A stretch of 64,000 nt of DNA from Vermamoeba vermiformis (taxonomy: Eukaryota > Tubulinea > Echinamoebida). The stretch covers positions 713,474-777,473 of the forward strand of contig JBEWZL010000077.1 of the NCBI GenBank assembly GCA_045837725.1. Reading direction: 5' to 3'. Of the stretch, positions 11,342 through 22,987 are shown piece by piece. Within the stretch, counting starts at the first letter, position 1, and the number at the start of each line of letters is the position of its first letter. Below the pieces are notes generated by a model. The model was not told where the DNA came from. It searched no databases and worked only from the letters and a program-made list of their open reading frames with translations. The position numbers were made by a program, and so were the translations under genes.

Positions 11342-11532
11342 GTACTTAAACAAGCACCAAGGATTAATTTCACCGATAACAAGGCTAAATCCAACACATC
11401 TGGCCTTGTCTTGAAGACATTCATCTAATTTTGTTGCATTTCGCGCATGATAGAGCCGTATAGTTCCCTCTAATCGTCGACTTTGGTCAGTAACTGAAAA
11501 TTGTTACGAGCCGCTTCTGGTACTTTCGATCG

Positions 11533-11589
11533 CTTCTTCGTGAAGGTGAACACAATCTTAAAAAGGAAAAACTCTCCTTCGTGAAGAAG
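11533..11589 (+). other. RNA hairpin candidate upstream of aquaporin
   Basis: Arms 11533-11546 and 11576-11589 can form a 14-bp stem with twelve Watson-Crick and two G-U pairs around a 29-nt loop. If the aquaporin transcript starts upstream of 11533, this sits in its 5' leader, about 120 nt before the ATG. Confidence 0.45.
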
Positions 11590-11708
11590 ATTTTAAGCAT
11601 AGAACGTTGAACAATCGTTGGAAAAATCTTCGGGACTCAACGATCCATAAATATTTGTTTTGTCTTAATCTTTTACCTTCATCACTATTCAAGCAACACT
11701 GCTTAACA

Positions 11709-12687
11709 ATGAACGACTCTGTCAGTGGCTTCGTGGGAGAATTCTTTGGTTCCTTTCTATTAACGTTTGTAATCGGTATCAATGCTGCCGTGAATGGAAA
11801 CAACGATCCAGCAATCCCGATCGGCTTTTTCTTGTCTGCTTTAGTGTTTTCAGGAGGTAAAATTGATTTAAAATATTTAAAAGTCCTAAACCGTTTATTA
11901 GCCGATTTATACCTAATTTTATCAAATTAAAAATTAAAATTAAGGCAGTTACGCAAATAGATCCGCCCAACTAATTTCAATATCATTAATTTAATTTTTA
12001 TTAGGCTATATATCCGGTGCCCACTTCAATCCGGCAGTAAGTTTGGCAATGTGGCTCAGAAAGAAATTGGATTTCAAGATCTTGGTTCTCTACACTTTAT
12101 TCCAAGTCATCGGCGGTATTTGCGCTGCTTTTGTAAGTAATATTTAAGACTGCCCAATTAAGCGTAAAATAATGAACTCAACATTCGATCTAGGTTTTGT
12201 ACCTCATGTTCGATATCACTTGGGCTTTCCCTGGTCCTAAAGTACCTGCTTTGTTTACCCCTGCTAGAGCTTTAATATGCGAGGCTATTTTTACCCTCGT
12301 TCTCGCTCACAGCGCACTTCACACTGGTACCAAGCAAGGTAAATCCAACCTAAATCCGCCTTAAAAAAATAGATACGGTACTAATAATACTTTAATCCAG
12401 ATAACAATCAATTCTTCGGTTTGGCCATCGGTTTTTCATTGCTAGCTGCTATTTTCACTATCGGTCCTGTTTCTGGTGCAGGTCTGAATCCGGCTGTCTG
12501 CAGTGGCTACGCCATCGCTCAAGCTATCCTTGGAGCTCCTGCTGGCTTCGATCATAATGCAAAATACGTCTGGATTTATATCTTAGGTCCTTATTTGGGC
12601 GCGTTCCTTGCTGTCGTGAATTACTACTTGCTGCACCGATCTGAGTTCCGACGCCAAAAGTACGACGAACTCTCCTCCGTCCAGTAA
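11709..12687 (+). CDS. aquaporin / major intrinsic protein
   Basis: Four exons (11709-11856, 12005-12132, 12194-12338, 12401-12687) give 235 aa. Both NPA boxes are present, SGAHFNPAVS and SGAGLNPAVC, each preceded by the usual Ser-Gly. Hydrophobic stretches fit six membrane spans. The first transmembrane stretch has the family start GEFFGSFLLTFV. It forms a tetrameric water channel, possibly also passing small neutral solutes; the constriction residues are not assigned. The short cytoplasmic C-terminus ends RQKYDELSSVQ. Confidence 0.95.
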
Positions 12688-12834
12688 ACCACCGAAGCTA
12701 ATATTACTATGTATTATTTAACTATAAAATTCAATTTTGTGTGTAACCACGTTCGAGGAATAAGCTGCTATTTTTAGCGGATCAAAATTTTTATAATACG
12801 ACTATACAATTAATAAATAATATTACATGGGTGT

Positions 12835-15800
12835 TTAATTAGCCTTCTCGGGCACACCAGGGTCCATTTCAGGCTCAGCAACTAATCCCTTCTTTTTCTT
12901 CTTTGGTCGCAGCGATTTGAAAAATTTGTGGATCTTTTGCTGGTTCTTCTTATGATCAACTTTCTTGACTTTAGGTCTTGTTGGCTTTTTCTTATCTCGC
13001 GGTTTCTTGCCCTCGACAGCAGCAGTCGCAGGAGGTACTTCAAGGTTTGTTGACGCAGCTGGTTGGGCATCCACATCTACATCTACATCCGCTTGTACTG
13101 CGGGACTTTCATGTTTATCGGCCTCACTTGAAGACGAAGAACTAGAGCTTGACCTACTCTTCTCGTCTTCTGCAGGTTTCTGCTCTTCAGTTACTACTTG
13201 AGCCTCGACTTTGACTTCAACATCGGTCTTGGCAGCAAGATCCGCGTCAATTTTTCCTGGTTGTTCAGTCTCAGTGTTCGGCTGTGTGTCTGCTGTGAAA
13301 GAGATGTTGGGGTCTGAAACAGGTCTAGGGCTATTGATATTGAATGGGTCGTTGTCATAAGTTGCTGTTGAGGTCTTAACAGGTGTTGTCGGCAAACTCT
13401 TTCTGTGCTCAATGCTGACATTCGCTTCAACTTTGACGTTATTTTCATCGACCTCGTCAATCTTTTCGACTAATAAGGTCGGTTTGCTACCGTCCTTGAG
13501 ACCTCCTTCATCCTCAGACTTCGCACTTGACTTGCTGCCTCTTCGTTTCTTTGGCTTAGGTGGCTCTTCCTTCACGTTCACCGTGCTGTTCATCGGCTTC
13601 ATGCACTGTCCTGCGCTCAATTTTCTCTTGGGTTTTGAAGACTTGACAGGCTCAACACCAGCGGCCGTAACTTCCGTCAAATCGTTGGTGTCTGTCGGTT
13701 GTGTTTTTGATGTCGCGTCCATGCTTTGTGACTCGTTCAGACCCGCACCAACACCGCTCACTTCTGATTTGCTAGCATTAAGGTTACTTCCCGTTGTGCT
13801 CGAGAACTCCATTCTGTTGCTCTTATTGTTGTACAAGGTCGTTGAAAGTGTCAGCCTCGAGTCCAGTTTTCGTTTGTGAAGGCGTTCTCGTCTCTTCTTG
13901 TCAACTTCTTTCAAAATTTTCGGTGCGTACATCTTGGCCAAGTCGCGCAACAAATGAAGTCTCATGCGTTGCAAAGGTCCTTCGAAGCCCATTGACCGAT
14001 ACGCCGATCTCTCACAGTTGATGACTACAGCAATAATCAATACCGTGCCTTTTCGTTAAAATTGAAAGACTTACTCTTTGTGAGAAGTAACCGACGGAAC
14101 TCGGGTGTTTTTTCAAAAATGGAACCACCAGTAATTGTTGGTGATGTTTGTCCGACACCTTTTTTGCTAGCAACTGTGACGCGGTACAGCTTGCGGTACT
14201 TGTCGGGTACTTTAGAGATGATAATATAGACGTGATTGAACTGAGACACGATAGAGTCCAACGACACTGACCCATTGCCATCGAGGAAAAATAGCACCAC
14301 GATATCATTACCAATATGAATTTTCTTGCTTTGGATCTGCAACGAATGTCAGCACGTGATGTAAATATCATATATGATTAGGATCTTACTCGCTCGGGAT
14401 CGTCAGAACCGCCTGTACTAGGCAACATCGTTGACACGTGGAACATAATTTCAGAGCCGCTGTACTCCGTGTAAACCGATTTCAAACCAGTTGTGTTTTC
14501 TGGGAATAATTAATAACAGTTTGAAGGGCCATGTTAAACTTACTCTTAGTATCGAGACCACCAGCGTATCTGTCCCAGTCTTTCAGATCAATAGTCTCGC
14601 CTAAAAAGTTCAAAAATTCGTCAAACTCGGGACTGCCAGTATCATTCGACAACATTTCTGCTTCTTCAGTTTGACCGTCTTGACAGTACACAATGCCCAT
14701 CTTGAATGCGTGAACAACGAGTTTTTGTTCCAGATCCAAAAAGTCACGTGAGAAGTTCTCGTCGTGGATCAATCTGACTTTAGCCTTGCCAAGCCACGGC
14801 AACTCTTTGTTCTTTTTCAATATTCGCTTTAATCCTGCCTCTGTTGCGACATTTGCACTTGCTGCCAGATGAATACGGAAGTCGCCCTAGGGTCAAGTTT
14901 TAGCACCAAAGTGCCCCCATTAACGAACAATAAGGATTTTTGTACTTACGTCTTTCGTACGGACTAGTGTTCTGTAGCCTCGTTCAGTGGCCTTTGCAAT
15001 AATTGAAATGAATACAGGACCCTTATCGATATGTGAACCGACGTAGTTCAAGTGTTCTGTTACAAACAGCAAAAAATAAATTAGTCTAACGAACAACATG
15101 CTATTTAAAAGTAATATCGAGCACGTACCTTTGTCGCAGAAATATTTCTTGTAGTCTTCGTAATTATCGGCCTCGAGGACTTCAAGATTCTGCGGGGCAA
15201 AAGTATCAAAGAAATTCAACTCTTCGCCCATTTCAATGGTAAAGTTCTCGGGTTTAGCTTTGACCATCAAATGTTTTGGATCTCCTTTAGGCATCCACCT
15301 GATCTCTCCTTCAAACTGCGGAATTGCATTCTTATCAGCATCAGGGAGCTCTACTGCACTCTCATGCTCTGACGCTGAGAACGATAAATCATCGTCCGGG
15401 TCTATATTAGAAATGTACTATTAGCATCAACTACAATAATTTTAAAGTTTGTACGTACGAGCTGCACGTGGCTTGGGAGGACTAGGAGGTGTTGCGTTTC
15501 GGTCGTCTGAACTGCTGTCACTAGAACTGTCGCCGGCACGTGACTGTGACGTGTTCAACGCACTGTTGTTGCTCGCGCGTGAATCAGCCTTGGGTCTCGT
15601 GTTAATTGTTACTGAAGTGCGCAAGCCCTTTCTCTCTCCTAATACACGATTCTATTAGTCTCAAATATGATGCTAATGATCGATAATAGACCGCACCGTC
15701 GGTGATGGTGTTAGCACCCACGTGCTTGTCGCCCATGAACTGTGGCGGTAATGTAGGACGTGTAGGTCTAAACACGCCAGACTTGGGAGTCGTGACCATA

Positions 15801-17451
15801 GAATTGCTGCGCGAGTGACCAATGTGATCGCTGCTCTTTGAACTCGCCATACCCTCTTCGCCCTGGTCAAATTTCTCGACTAATTGAGCCATGGCTTTTG
15901 ACAGTGACTTTGTGCCACTACGAACTGAGCCTAAAATGGATATCAGCACGTGCTTATTAAGATTAAATAGTTGCCATTAGTAGCTATATGGTACGTACCA
16001 TTTGCATCAAACCGGGGTGATGGAATAGGTGAGTTTGAATCTTCCATGCCGATAGTACGTGACCGTGAACGGACTTGACCCGTGGCCTTTGAAAATGATT
16101 TGCTGACTACCATAGGCGTGACTATCATTGACGTGCGTTGACGAGGACTTTTCAAAAGGAGCTCTGAGTTCTGGCGGAAAAAATCCGTTGGCGTAAAATC
16201 TACCAAATGACGGCTGTTAGAATAGTGTTCAAAATACTAGTTGAATTGGAATTTTTTCGTGTTCATGAAGGAAAATTTAATGAATATATTTCCAAATAAA
16301 GTAAATTTCATTGTGTGAGCTCGTTCAAAAATGTCAATTTTATACCTTTGTTCTCGTCTTTAGCCTTCAAATAAGCCATAATGACAGGTGTGCTCTTATT
16401 TGTAATATTATCTGGCGGCTCGGCCAAGTTTGTGTTGCCAGTAATTTGTAACGCATCCAGGTTGTATAATCGATACAATTTCAAGGTCACCTCTCGCAAG
16501 TCATTATTTGACAAGTTCAAAATCTGTAATAGTTAAAATATTAGTATATTATTCTATTGTTATTCGTGGCACGAGGCATGTAATATGGAGCAAAGCACAA
16601 AACGCCGAAGAAATGTGATCTACAAGCAATTTCCGCTTATAAATTTTTGGTGAAATTGCTCGCAAGAATATTTTTGTCATATTATTGTAATTAATTACCT
16701 TGAGATTTTGCAACGAACAAATGGATTCCGAAATTTTTTGGATGTCGTTATTTTGAAGGTAGAGTTCCTCGAGCTTTGATAGCTTCTCAATTTCATTGGG
16801 GAGTGAGACAATATTATTGCTGCTCAAGTCAAGCACTAAATACGAAATGGCTTAGTATCGTCAACGTAACGGCAAAATCCACAATTTGTACCATTTTAAA
16901 TTAAATTTGAATTATTTACCAGAATAATAAATGGCACTTAATATTTCATAATTTCAAGGGGAAAATGTAGGGAATAACTTATTGGCGATTTTCGATAAAT
17001 TTTATTTGACGTTAAAATCTCACTTACCAATCAAGCTAGTCAATTGACATATCTCTGCAGGGAATTTAGATAGCTGATTGTGATCGACGTAAAGATATTT
17101 AATTGCTTGGAAATTATTGATTGCCGCTGGAATTGTTCGTAATTTGTTATAGCCGAGATTCAGCAGATGAAGCCCGACAAATCGCTGGAAAAACCATTCT
17201 GGTAATGCCTCTAATCTATTCTGTCTTAGTGTGAGTTTCTGTAAATTTTCTAGGTGCTTCAACTCCTCTGGTAAAGTCGTAATTGTGTTATCGGCCAAAT
17301 CCAGCTCGGTAAGGAGCCCTAATTGTTCGGCACTCGATGATAATAATCTACTAAAATCCCCTTTAAATTGGAAAACAAGGGTACTGCTTTTGGGTTTTCC
17401 AAATTCAATTATGTCCCCAGATCGGGCCAGTCCACTTCTGGAGTTTTTCAT
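12835..17451 (-). CDS. LRR-RapGAP protein (small-GTPase activating protein)
   Basis: One gene of about a dozen exons. The N-terminal leucine-rich repeats (TELDLADNTITTLPEEL, LLNLGYNKLRTIPAAI, LDLSSNNIVSLPNEI and others) are followed by a Ser-rich linker, then a Rap/Ran-GAP domain: FKMGIVYCQDGQTEEAEM, EYSGSEIMFHVSTMLP, IHIGNDIVVLFFLDGNG and GGSIFEKTPEFRRLLLTK. The Asn of IGND corresponds to the catalytic asparagine thumb, so the domain should stimulate GTP hydrolysis on Rap-like GTPases. A 300-residue Lys/Glu/Ser-rich tail with basic clusters (RPKKKKKG) ends the protein. The LRR part joins the rest when the donor in KDENK-G is spliced to the acceptor before ELLLKSP near 16170 (phase 1); otherwise it would stop at 16308. 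Confidence 0.85.
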
Positions 17452-17636
17452 TTTGAAATAAATAAACTATGGTACTATGCTAGTATACATTTGGTCAATA
17501 TTAAATGGCATAATTTACGTTGTTCGGCCATTAGCCAAAAATAAACTTTGTATCTCCAATTCGAGATTAAATTCCGCTTCGTTTGGATCGGCGAAACGAT
17601 ACCTTTTTAAGCTATTTGGAACACACTCTAGATTTA

Positions 17637-20155
17637 TTACAAAACTAGTAAAGAAAGAGCACCCAGGACCGAAAGGACTACAAGGTTGTTTGCCGCTGAA
17701 GTAACGGATGGCGAAGGATCGTTTGGGCTAGGAACCGATGGCTCTGTCATCTGTAGCGCATCACCATCGAATACTACGCCGACATTGCCTATTGAGAATG
17801 TCCAGTTCTCACCAGACTGCTCCACTTCAGGCACATGACCAGTGCAATCCGGATCCACAAGCACGATAAAAGAAACGGATGTGACGTTCGTTTTGAGCCG
17901 GAACTGGCCGTGCCATTGGTTGGGCATGTTTACTTGAGCATTTGGAGGGAACTGGTCCGTCTGGGAGAAGCTGAACGGAGCTGAGACGTGGAGCATTGTG
18001 AGGCACGCAGTAGTGTCGTTCCGATTGGCTTTCACGGTCGAATCCGAAACCACTGTAAAGGTATTGTACGCATGGATATTCCATTCAAACATACGAGGCG
18101 AGACCGCATCAAACTTGTCGAAGATCAAGAACTGATTGACTCCACGCAAGTACACGAGCGATCGTTTAGCACGGGTCAATCGCAATGCAGAGTCAGTCGC
18201 AAGACCTGCATTGTAAGCTGCAATTGCATCGCCTGTGACGAAATCAAATGCATCGGAAGTGCCGTACTGAGTGATAGTGCCGAATGCGTCCATCGTATCG
18301 AACTTTTGACCGATTCCACCGTCCATGGTAATAGCGCCGGATTGAGCACGTGTCGTCTTGCGCCAGTTCTTGTGATGCGGGGAATGATAGCTGTCGTAGT
18401 AGCCACTGCTGATGAACATGGCCTGCTGTTTGTGGAACAATGTGAAGCACAACTGTTCGGCACTGTTGTGATTCCAACTGCCGTATTTGCCAGAACGGAA
18501 AAACAATGCAGTTCTGTTGTTATCCGTCATTGAGCTATGGAATGCTGCCCAGCCAATAGTCTTCAAGTGAATGGACTTGGGATAAGTCTTCGTCAACGTA
18601 GTCACGTTCTTGAACTCGCTGGACCAGATCGTGTCGGAGTAGCGGTAATCAACGTACTTGGGAAAATCAAACTGAGAGCAGTAGTAGTTGAATAGCTCTG
18701 CTTCATAATCATCGGGATAGTGATCGAGGACTCGAGATACCATGTTGACACAAGCAGTAGCTACAACATACGTCATGTCAGAGTCGCTACCATCGCCAAA
18801 GCCAACTCCACCAGTGCTGGATCCGTGAGGTGCAAAATAAACGAACTGAAGAGGCCACTCACGCACGAACTGCTTGTTAACGACATTGATGCCCGTAGAC
18901 CACTTCAAGAAGTCCCAACGTTGGGTGGTTGACACAGCGTCCCAAAGGGCGTACCCGAGACCATTACCAAATCCACCGTCTTCAGCACTCCAAGCGCTGT
19001 AAAGATTGAAGTAGAGATGCACGGTGCTAGTAGCCCAGGTATCAGCGATGGGAGTCTCTCCAAGGCACGCTATTGCCATCACGGCCATGTAGCCCAGTGT
19101 GTTGGCACCGTGCGAGTTGTGCGGGGCAATCAAAAGGTCGTCAAATCCGGCAGCCTCATCGTAGATCTGCTGGGCTCGGTTGATGACATTAGCCATGATC
19201 GTTGTTCTTTCAGCGGATGTGAAGCTGTTGTAGATACAGTCGACAGATTGGGCCTGTGCAAGCATGGCCAAACGGTTCGCCAGATCATTGACCGTTTGAT
19301 TCGTAACGCCGTTCGGATTGACTTCAGCCAAGTAAAGCGTTCTTCTCTTGAGCTCGTTGATGTAGACAGTGTTGGAAGAATTGTACCAGATAGCGTAGAT
19401 GAAGTTTGAGATGTCGAAGGCCATCGGCTGAACGAACTTGTACATAACGTCGTTTATGAAGTTCTGAAGTTCGATGGAGCCAGGCGGGAAGTCCTCAACT
19501 GTCTTGTTCGGAGCAGTGGGCAGAGCAGCACCGACTCGTCGGTCAAGATAAAAGAGGGTTCCCTTGAGACGTTTCTTGAACGCATCGCCAGTCGGTGAAG
19601 CCAAGAACGCCTCTCGTTCAGCACCTTTCATTAGCAGTCTAGGACGAATAGACACCTTAGCCTTGGCGACTACGTCTGGAGGAATGACGTAGTCGGTGGC
19701 ATCCGCGGAAAGGTAGAAAGATCTAACCGCGCTTTGGATTGTCGAACCAGATGTTGTATTTACTCGTGTAACGTGCCATAAGTACTTCGTGGACTTCGTC
19801 AATGTGAACGGTATGTTCAAGTAATTAAACCGAGTTGAGAAAGTGTAGGTCGGAGATACTCCGTCGGTTGCATCCACGTTCGCCCAAAGAGATACTGTGA
19901 AGTTAATGCCAGGACCGTAACTGTGATATCCAGACCACCAGAACGAAGGAGGATTGTGACGCACGGTCGAGCCATGAGTCGGAACGATCCGCTTGAAGGA
20001 GGGCGGCACCGAAGAGATCCAGTCGTCAGGATCAGCTAAAGCAACGGATATGCGTTAGTCGAGTCGAAAGTTAAGTTGCTTAACGTACTAGATCTCACGA
20101 TAGTAGCTAACACCGTTATTACTACGAGGACAATAAGACTTTTTCTTGCTCGCAT
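17637..20155 (-). CDS. GPI-anchored heparinase II/III-type protein (DUF4962-like)
   Basis: Two exons. The first (from 20155) encodes a signal peptide (MRARKSLIVLVVITVLATIV). A 54-nt intron then leads into a single exon of nearly 790 codons. The start of the mature part (DDWISSVPPSFKRIVPTHG, then PPSFWWSGY) resembles DUF4962 modules. The alpha-toroid and beta-sandwich parts resemble heparinase II/III, alginate lyase and dermatan-sulphate-epimerase-like enzymes (ALFFRSGKYGSWNH, HKQQAMFISSGYYDSYHSP). It ends in a GPI-type tail after PSPSVTSAANN. It probably cleaves or epimerises an acidic polysaccharide at the cell surface. Total length about 815 aa. The long uninterrupted exon is unusual for this window. 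Confidence 0.85.
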
Positions 20156-21371
20156 TGTTATTGCGTGCCCAAAGAATGAATTGTAATGGCAAATTGCATG
20201 GCTCCTGACACATTTATCGTGTGAGTGGACTGAACAATAGTCCAACGCAAGATATGTTTAGTCATTGCACTGTCAAATCCATACATTTTCCTGACCCAGA
20301 GAGATTTCACACGACTGTTGCGGAGTATAAATGTCAGCGCGAGATTCTATGGGACACCATTGAAAGTGCCATCGAAACGAAGCTAGAAAATTGTATGGTT
20401 AGTCCTTGACCGTTGTTTTGGATGCTTACAAAGTGGATTTGGATGTTGAAAACGGGATGTGGTTGACGATCGCTTATCAAGACTGGACTCGCGCAAAGTC
20501 TCTTCGCCATAAATGAATGAGTAGACAACACGCCGAGGTATCTTTGATGCAATTGTGGACAAAAAGAAAGCAAGGCGAACGTGTAGAGTGAAGGACTCTG
20601 TTTATTTTTGTTCATCTGACATCTCACTAGGAAGCTTACCTGATATTTGCTAACTACAATAGCACTCTTGCTCGAGGGACATTGTATCTGTGCATCGTGT
20701 CCTTATACGTAAAAGGTTGTAGAACATTCCTCATCGACCACAGAGATTCAAATTACCGTTACGAACTAACAAAAAAAATATTAGAGAGGTGTAAGGGAGG
20801 AATACGAGGCAGTAAAAATATTATGATGGTAGTATTTGTGTCAGAATTGATAGGAATAAACTGTCCACATTATTATTAAGTTTTGTTTTCTCGTCTTTCA
20901 AAAATCCACCATCGACAATTAAAAAATCAGAAAATAATTTTAAAAATCGATAATTACCTTAGACAACATGTACACACATATACAAGCATATTGCACGTCA
21001 ACAGCAAGTGGTACTATTTTTCTAGAGCATTGACACTCGCAGATTTGATTGCGCGCCAAGCACCAGAACGAATAAACCAGCCTGCGTGCGTATTAGTAGG
21101 CCGAGGTATAAGATTTCGAGGTTATAATAATGGAAAGGGGTGTGCTCTTCATTAGTAATTGCTGCGAAAATCAAGGAACACGACAAGCAAAGCCACCCAG
21201 CCAACTTTTTTTGTTCCGAGCGAATCTGGCCCAAAACCTTTTTTCTCTTCTTGATGTCTAATATGAAAACGGAGCGCAGGCCTTTGCTTATATCGATAAA
21301 ATAGGTCTCCACTCGTGCGAGCGCAAAGCTAAAATCAACACTAGAGTGACAAGAGAAACGGTCAGCGAAAG
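20156..21371. other. 1.2-kb intergenic region
   Basis: No gene is supported. I looked here for the missing N-terminal third of the actin-like gene (the nucleotide-binding DNG loop) and did not find it. Two open frames of 62 and 97 codons (20221-20409 plus, 20334-20627 minus) overlap each other and show no family features. Confidence 0.5.
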
Positions 21372-22832
21372 ATGACGACGTTGAGCAATTGGGACGACGG
21401 TGAAAAGTTGTTATATCATACTTTTTATAATGAATTAAGGTAATGATAATTTTTATTTATATACGAGTTGCAAAGGTCGAAGGCCGACCTCGGATTATGG
21501 AAATTTAAATTTCGAAATTAAGGCCTGAATATTTAATGAAATCCTTCATTTAAAAATACCGCTTCAATAAAATATTGGTCATTATTTAATGTTTTTCATA
21601 ATAATGGTATCGAATACGCCCTTATTTGTTCAATTTCGTTAACGATATTGATCTGTGTATTTAGGGTGGCACCTGAAGAGACTCCAGTCACTTTAACAAT
21701 TCCGCCTCGTGCATCACGAGCGTATCTTGAAAAGATGACTCAAATCATGTTCGAAACGTTCTCAGTTCCTTGTTTGAATTTTGTTCACCAAGCAACTGCT
21801 TGCGTTGTTGGTAATGGAACCTATTCTGGTCAGTATTATATTTAAATATTTACACGTGTAATTATACGGCCTAGATAATTAGCGGGTGAGTATGAAATAT
21901 TAAGACTAACGCGATCCCGTGTAGGTCTTGTCGTTCTAATGGGCCATCAAAATGTATGGGTTATTCCAGTTCACCAATTAAGAGCGCTCGACGACGCGGC
22001 AGTTAAAATTCCTATTGGCGGTGTACATATTACAGCACACATTGCACAAGAAATGCACCTGACCACGAGTGCAGAGCTTGAGATTGCTCAAGATATGAAG
22101 ATCAAGCATTGTAAGTTATAAGCGGTATTAATAGCGTGTTTAAAGACCGTTTAATAATGGATTTTGCTTTAGGCTTTGTTAGTTTGGATTATGAAACGGA
22201 TTCACGAGATGCGTCGAGACACGCCGTTGATTATGAAATGCCGGTAGGTTCAGACATTGATACCATTTAATACTTATTACTAACGTACTCGATCAAGGAC
22301 GGAACAATGGTGAATCTTTCAACTGTTCGTTTCTACGGCCCAGAAGTTTATTTCAAACCATCGCTGCTTGGCAAGTCATCATCGACTTTGCCCGAGGCTA
22401 TTGCAACAGCGATTTCAAACTGCGACTATTCACTTAGAAAGAAGATGGCATCTAATATTATCCTCGCAGGAGGTTCATCGTTATTTCCTAATATGGTATG
22501 TGCACGGGCTCTCAAAACATTATGACCGACCCTAACTTGATGTTAAAATTTCTTAGGCACAGCGCATCGAAAGAGAGCTGAGAAAGGACCATTCAATGAT
22601 GGATCTTGGATATTAGAGTTAAGAGCAGTAATGACCGCTATGCTGTTTGGGTTGGTGGCTCGGTGTACCTCAGTTTATCGACCTACCGTAAGTATTGGAT
22701 GAAAACAAACCGCTGAGCTAAAATTTTAATATTTTTGTTTTAGCTATGTCTACAATGATGAGCAAAGAGGATTATGACCAAGTCGGTCCTTCGCTCGCTC
22801 ATCTGTTTTATAACTATCCCGTGTCCGAGTAA
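21372..22832 (+). pseudogene. degenerate actin-related gene, N-terminally truncated and frameshifted
   Basis: Reading starts at MTTLSNWDDGEKLLYHTFYN, which matches actin from about residue 76 onward; the first 75 residues, including the phosphate-binding DNG loop, are absent. Later exons keep actin order: VAPEETPV, MTQIMFETF, ILAGGSSLFPN, YAVWVGGSVYLSL and a C-terminal MSKEDYDQVGPS. The second phosphate loop (DSGDG in actin) is replaced by MGHQNV. Near 22598-22612 the frame ends in TAG, while the continuing actin sequence is in the +1 frame. All five intron junctions outside that point are in phase. It is either a decaying actin paralogue, a sequencing indel in an unusual actin-related protein, or a recoded gene. 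Confidence 0.75.
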
Positions 22833-22987
22833 TGTAGATCTTCTATTGTATTAATACCCGTAAACTGTATAATAAACTAGTTATATAACATTATGAAGTC
22901 TCCGTTTTTGGATGCGGTTACAAGCTTTTGTTGCGATCTCAAAATAATTTGTTGCTCTCTTACAAGCACAACCACAATAGTATAGAC

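Noticed and set aside
13412-13879. Plus-strand 155-codon hydrophobic-looking frame
   Set aside because: A shadow of the Lys/Glu/Ser-rich tail of the LRR-RapGAP gene, created by its biased composition.
17988-18533. Plus-strand 181-codon frame
   Set aside because: Lies wholly antisense to the long heparinase-like exon; no domain or start context.
20221-20627. Two overlapping frames upstream of the actin-like gene, considered as its missing 5' exons
   Set aside because: Neither encodes the actin N-terminal DNG or related motifs.
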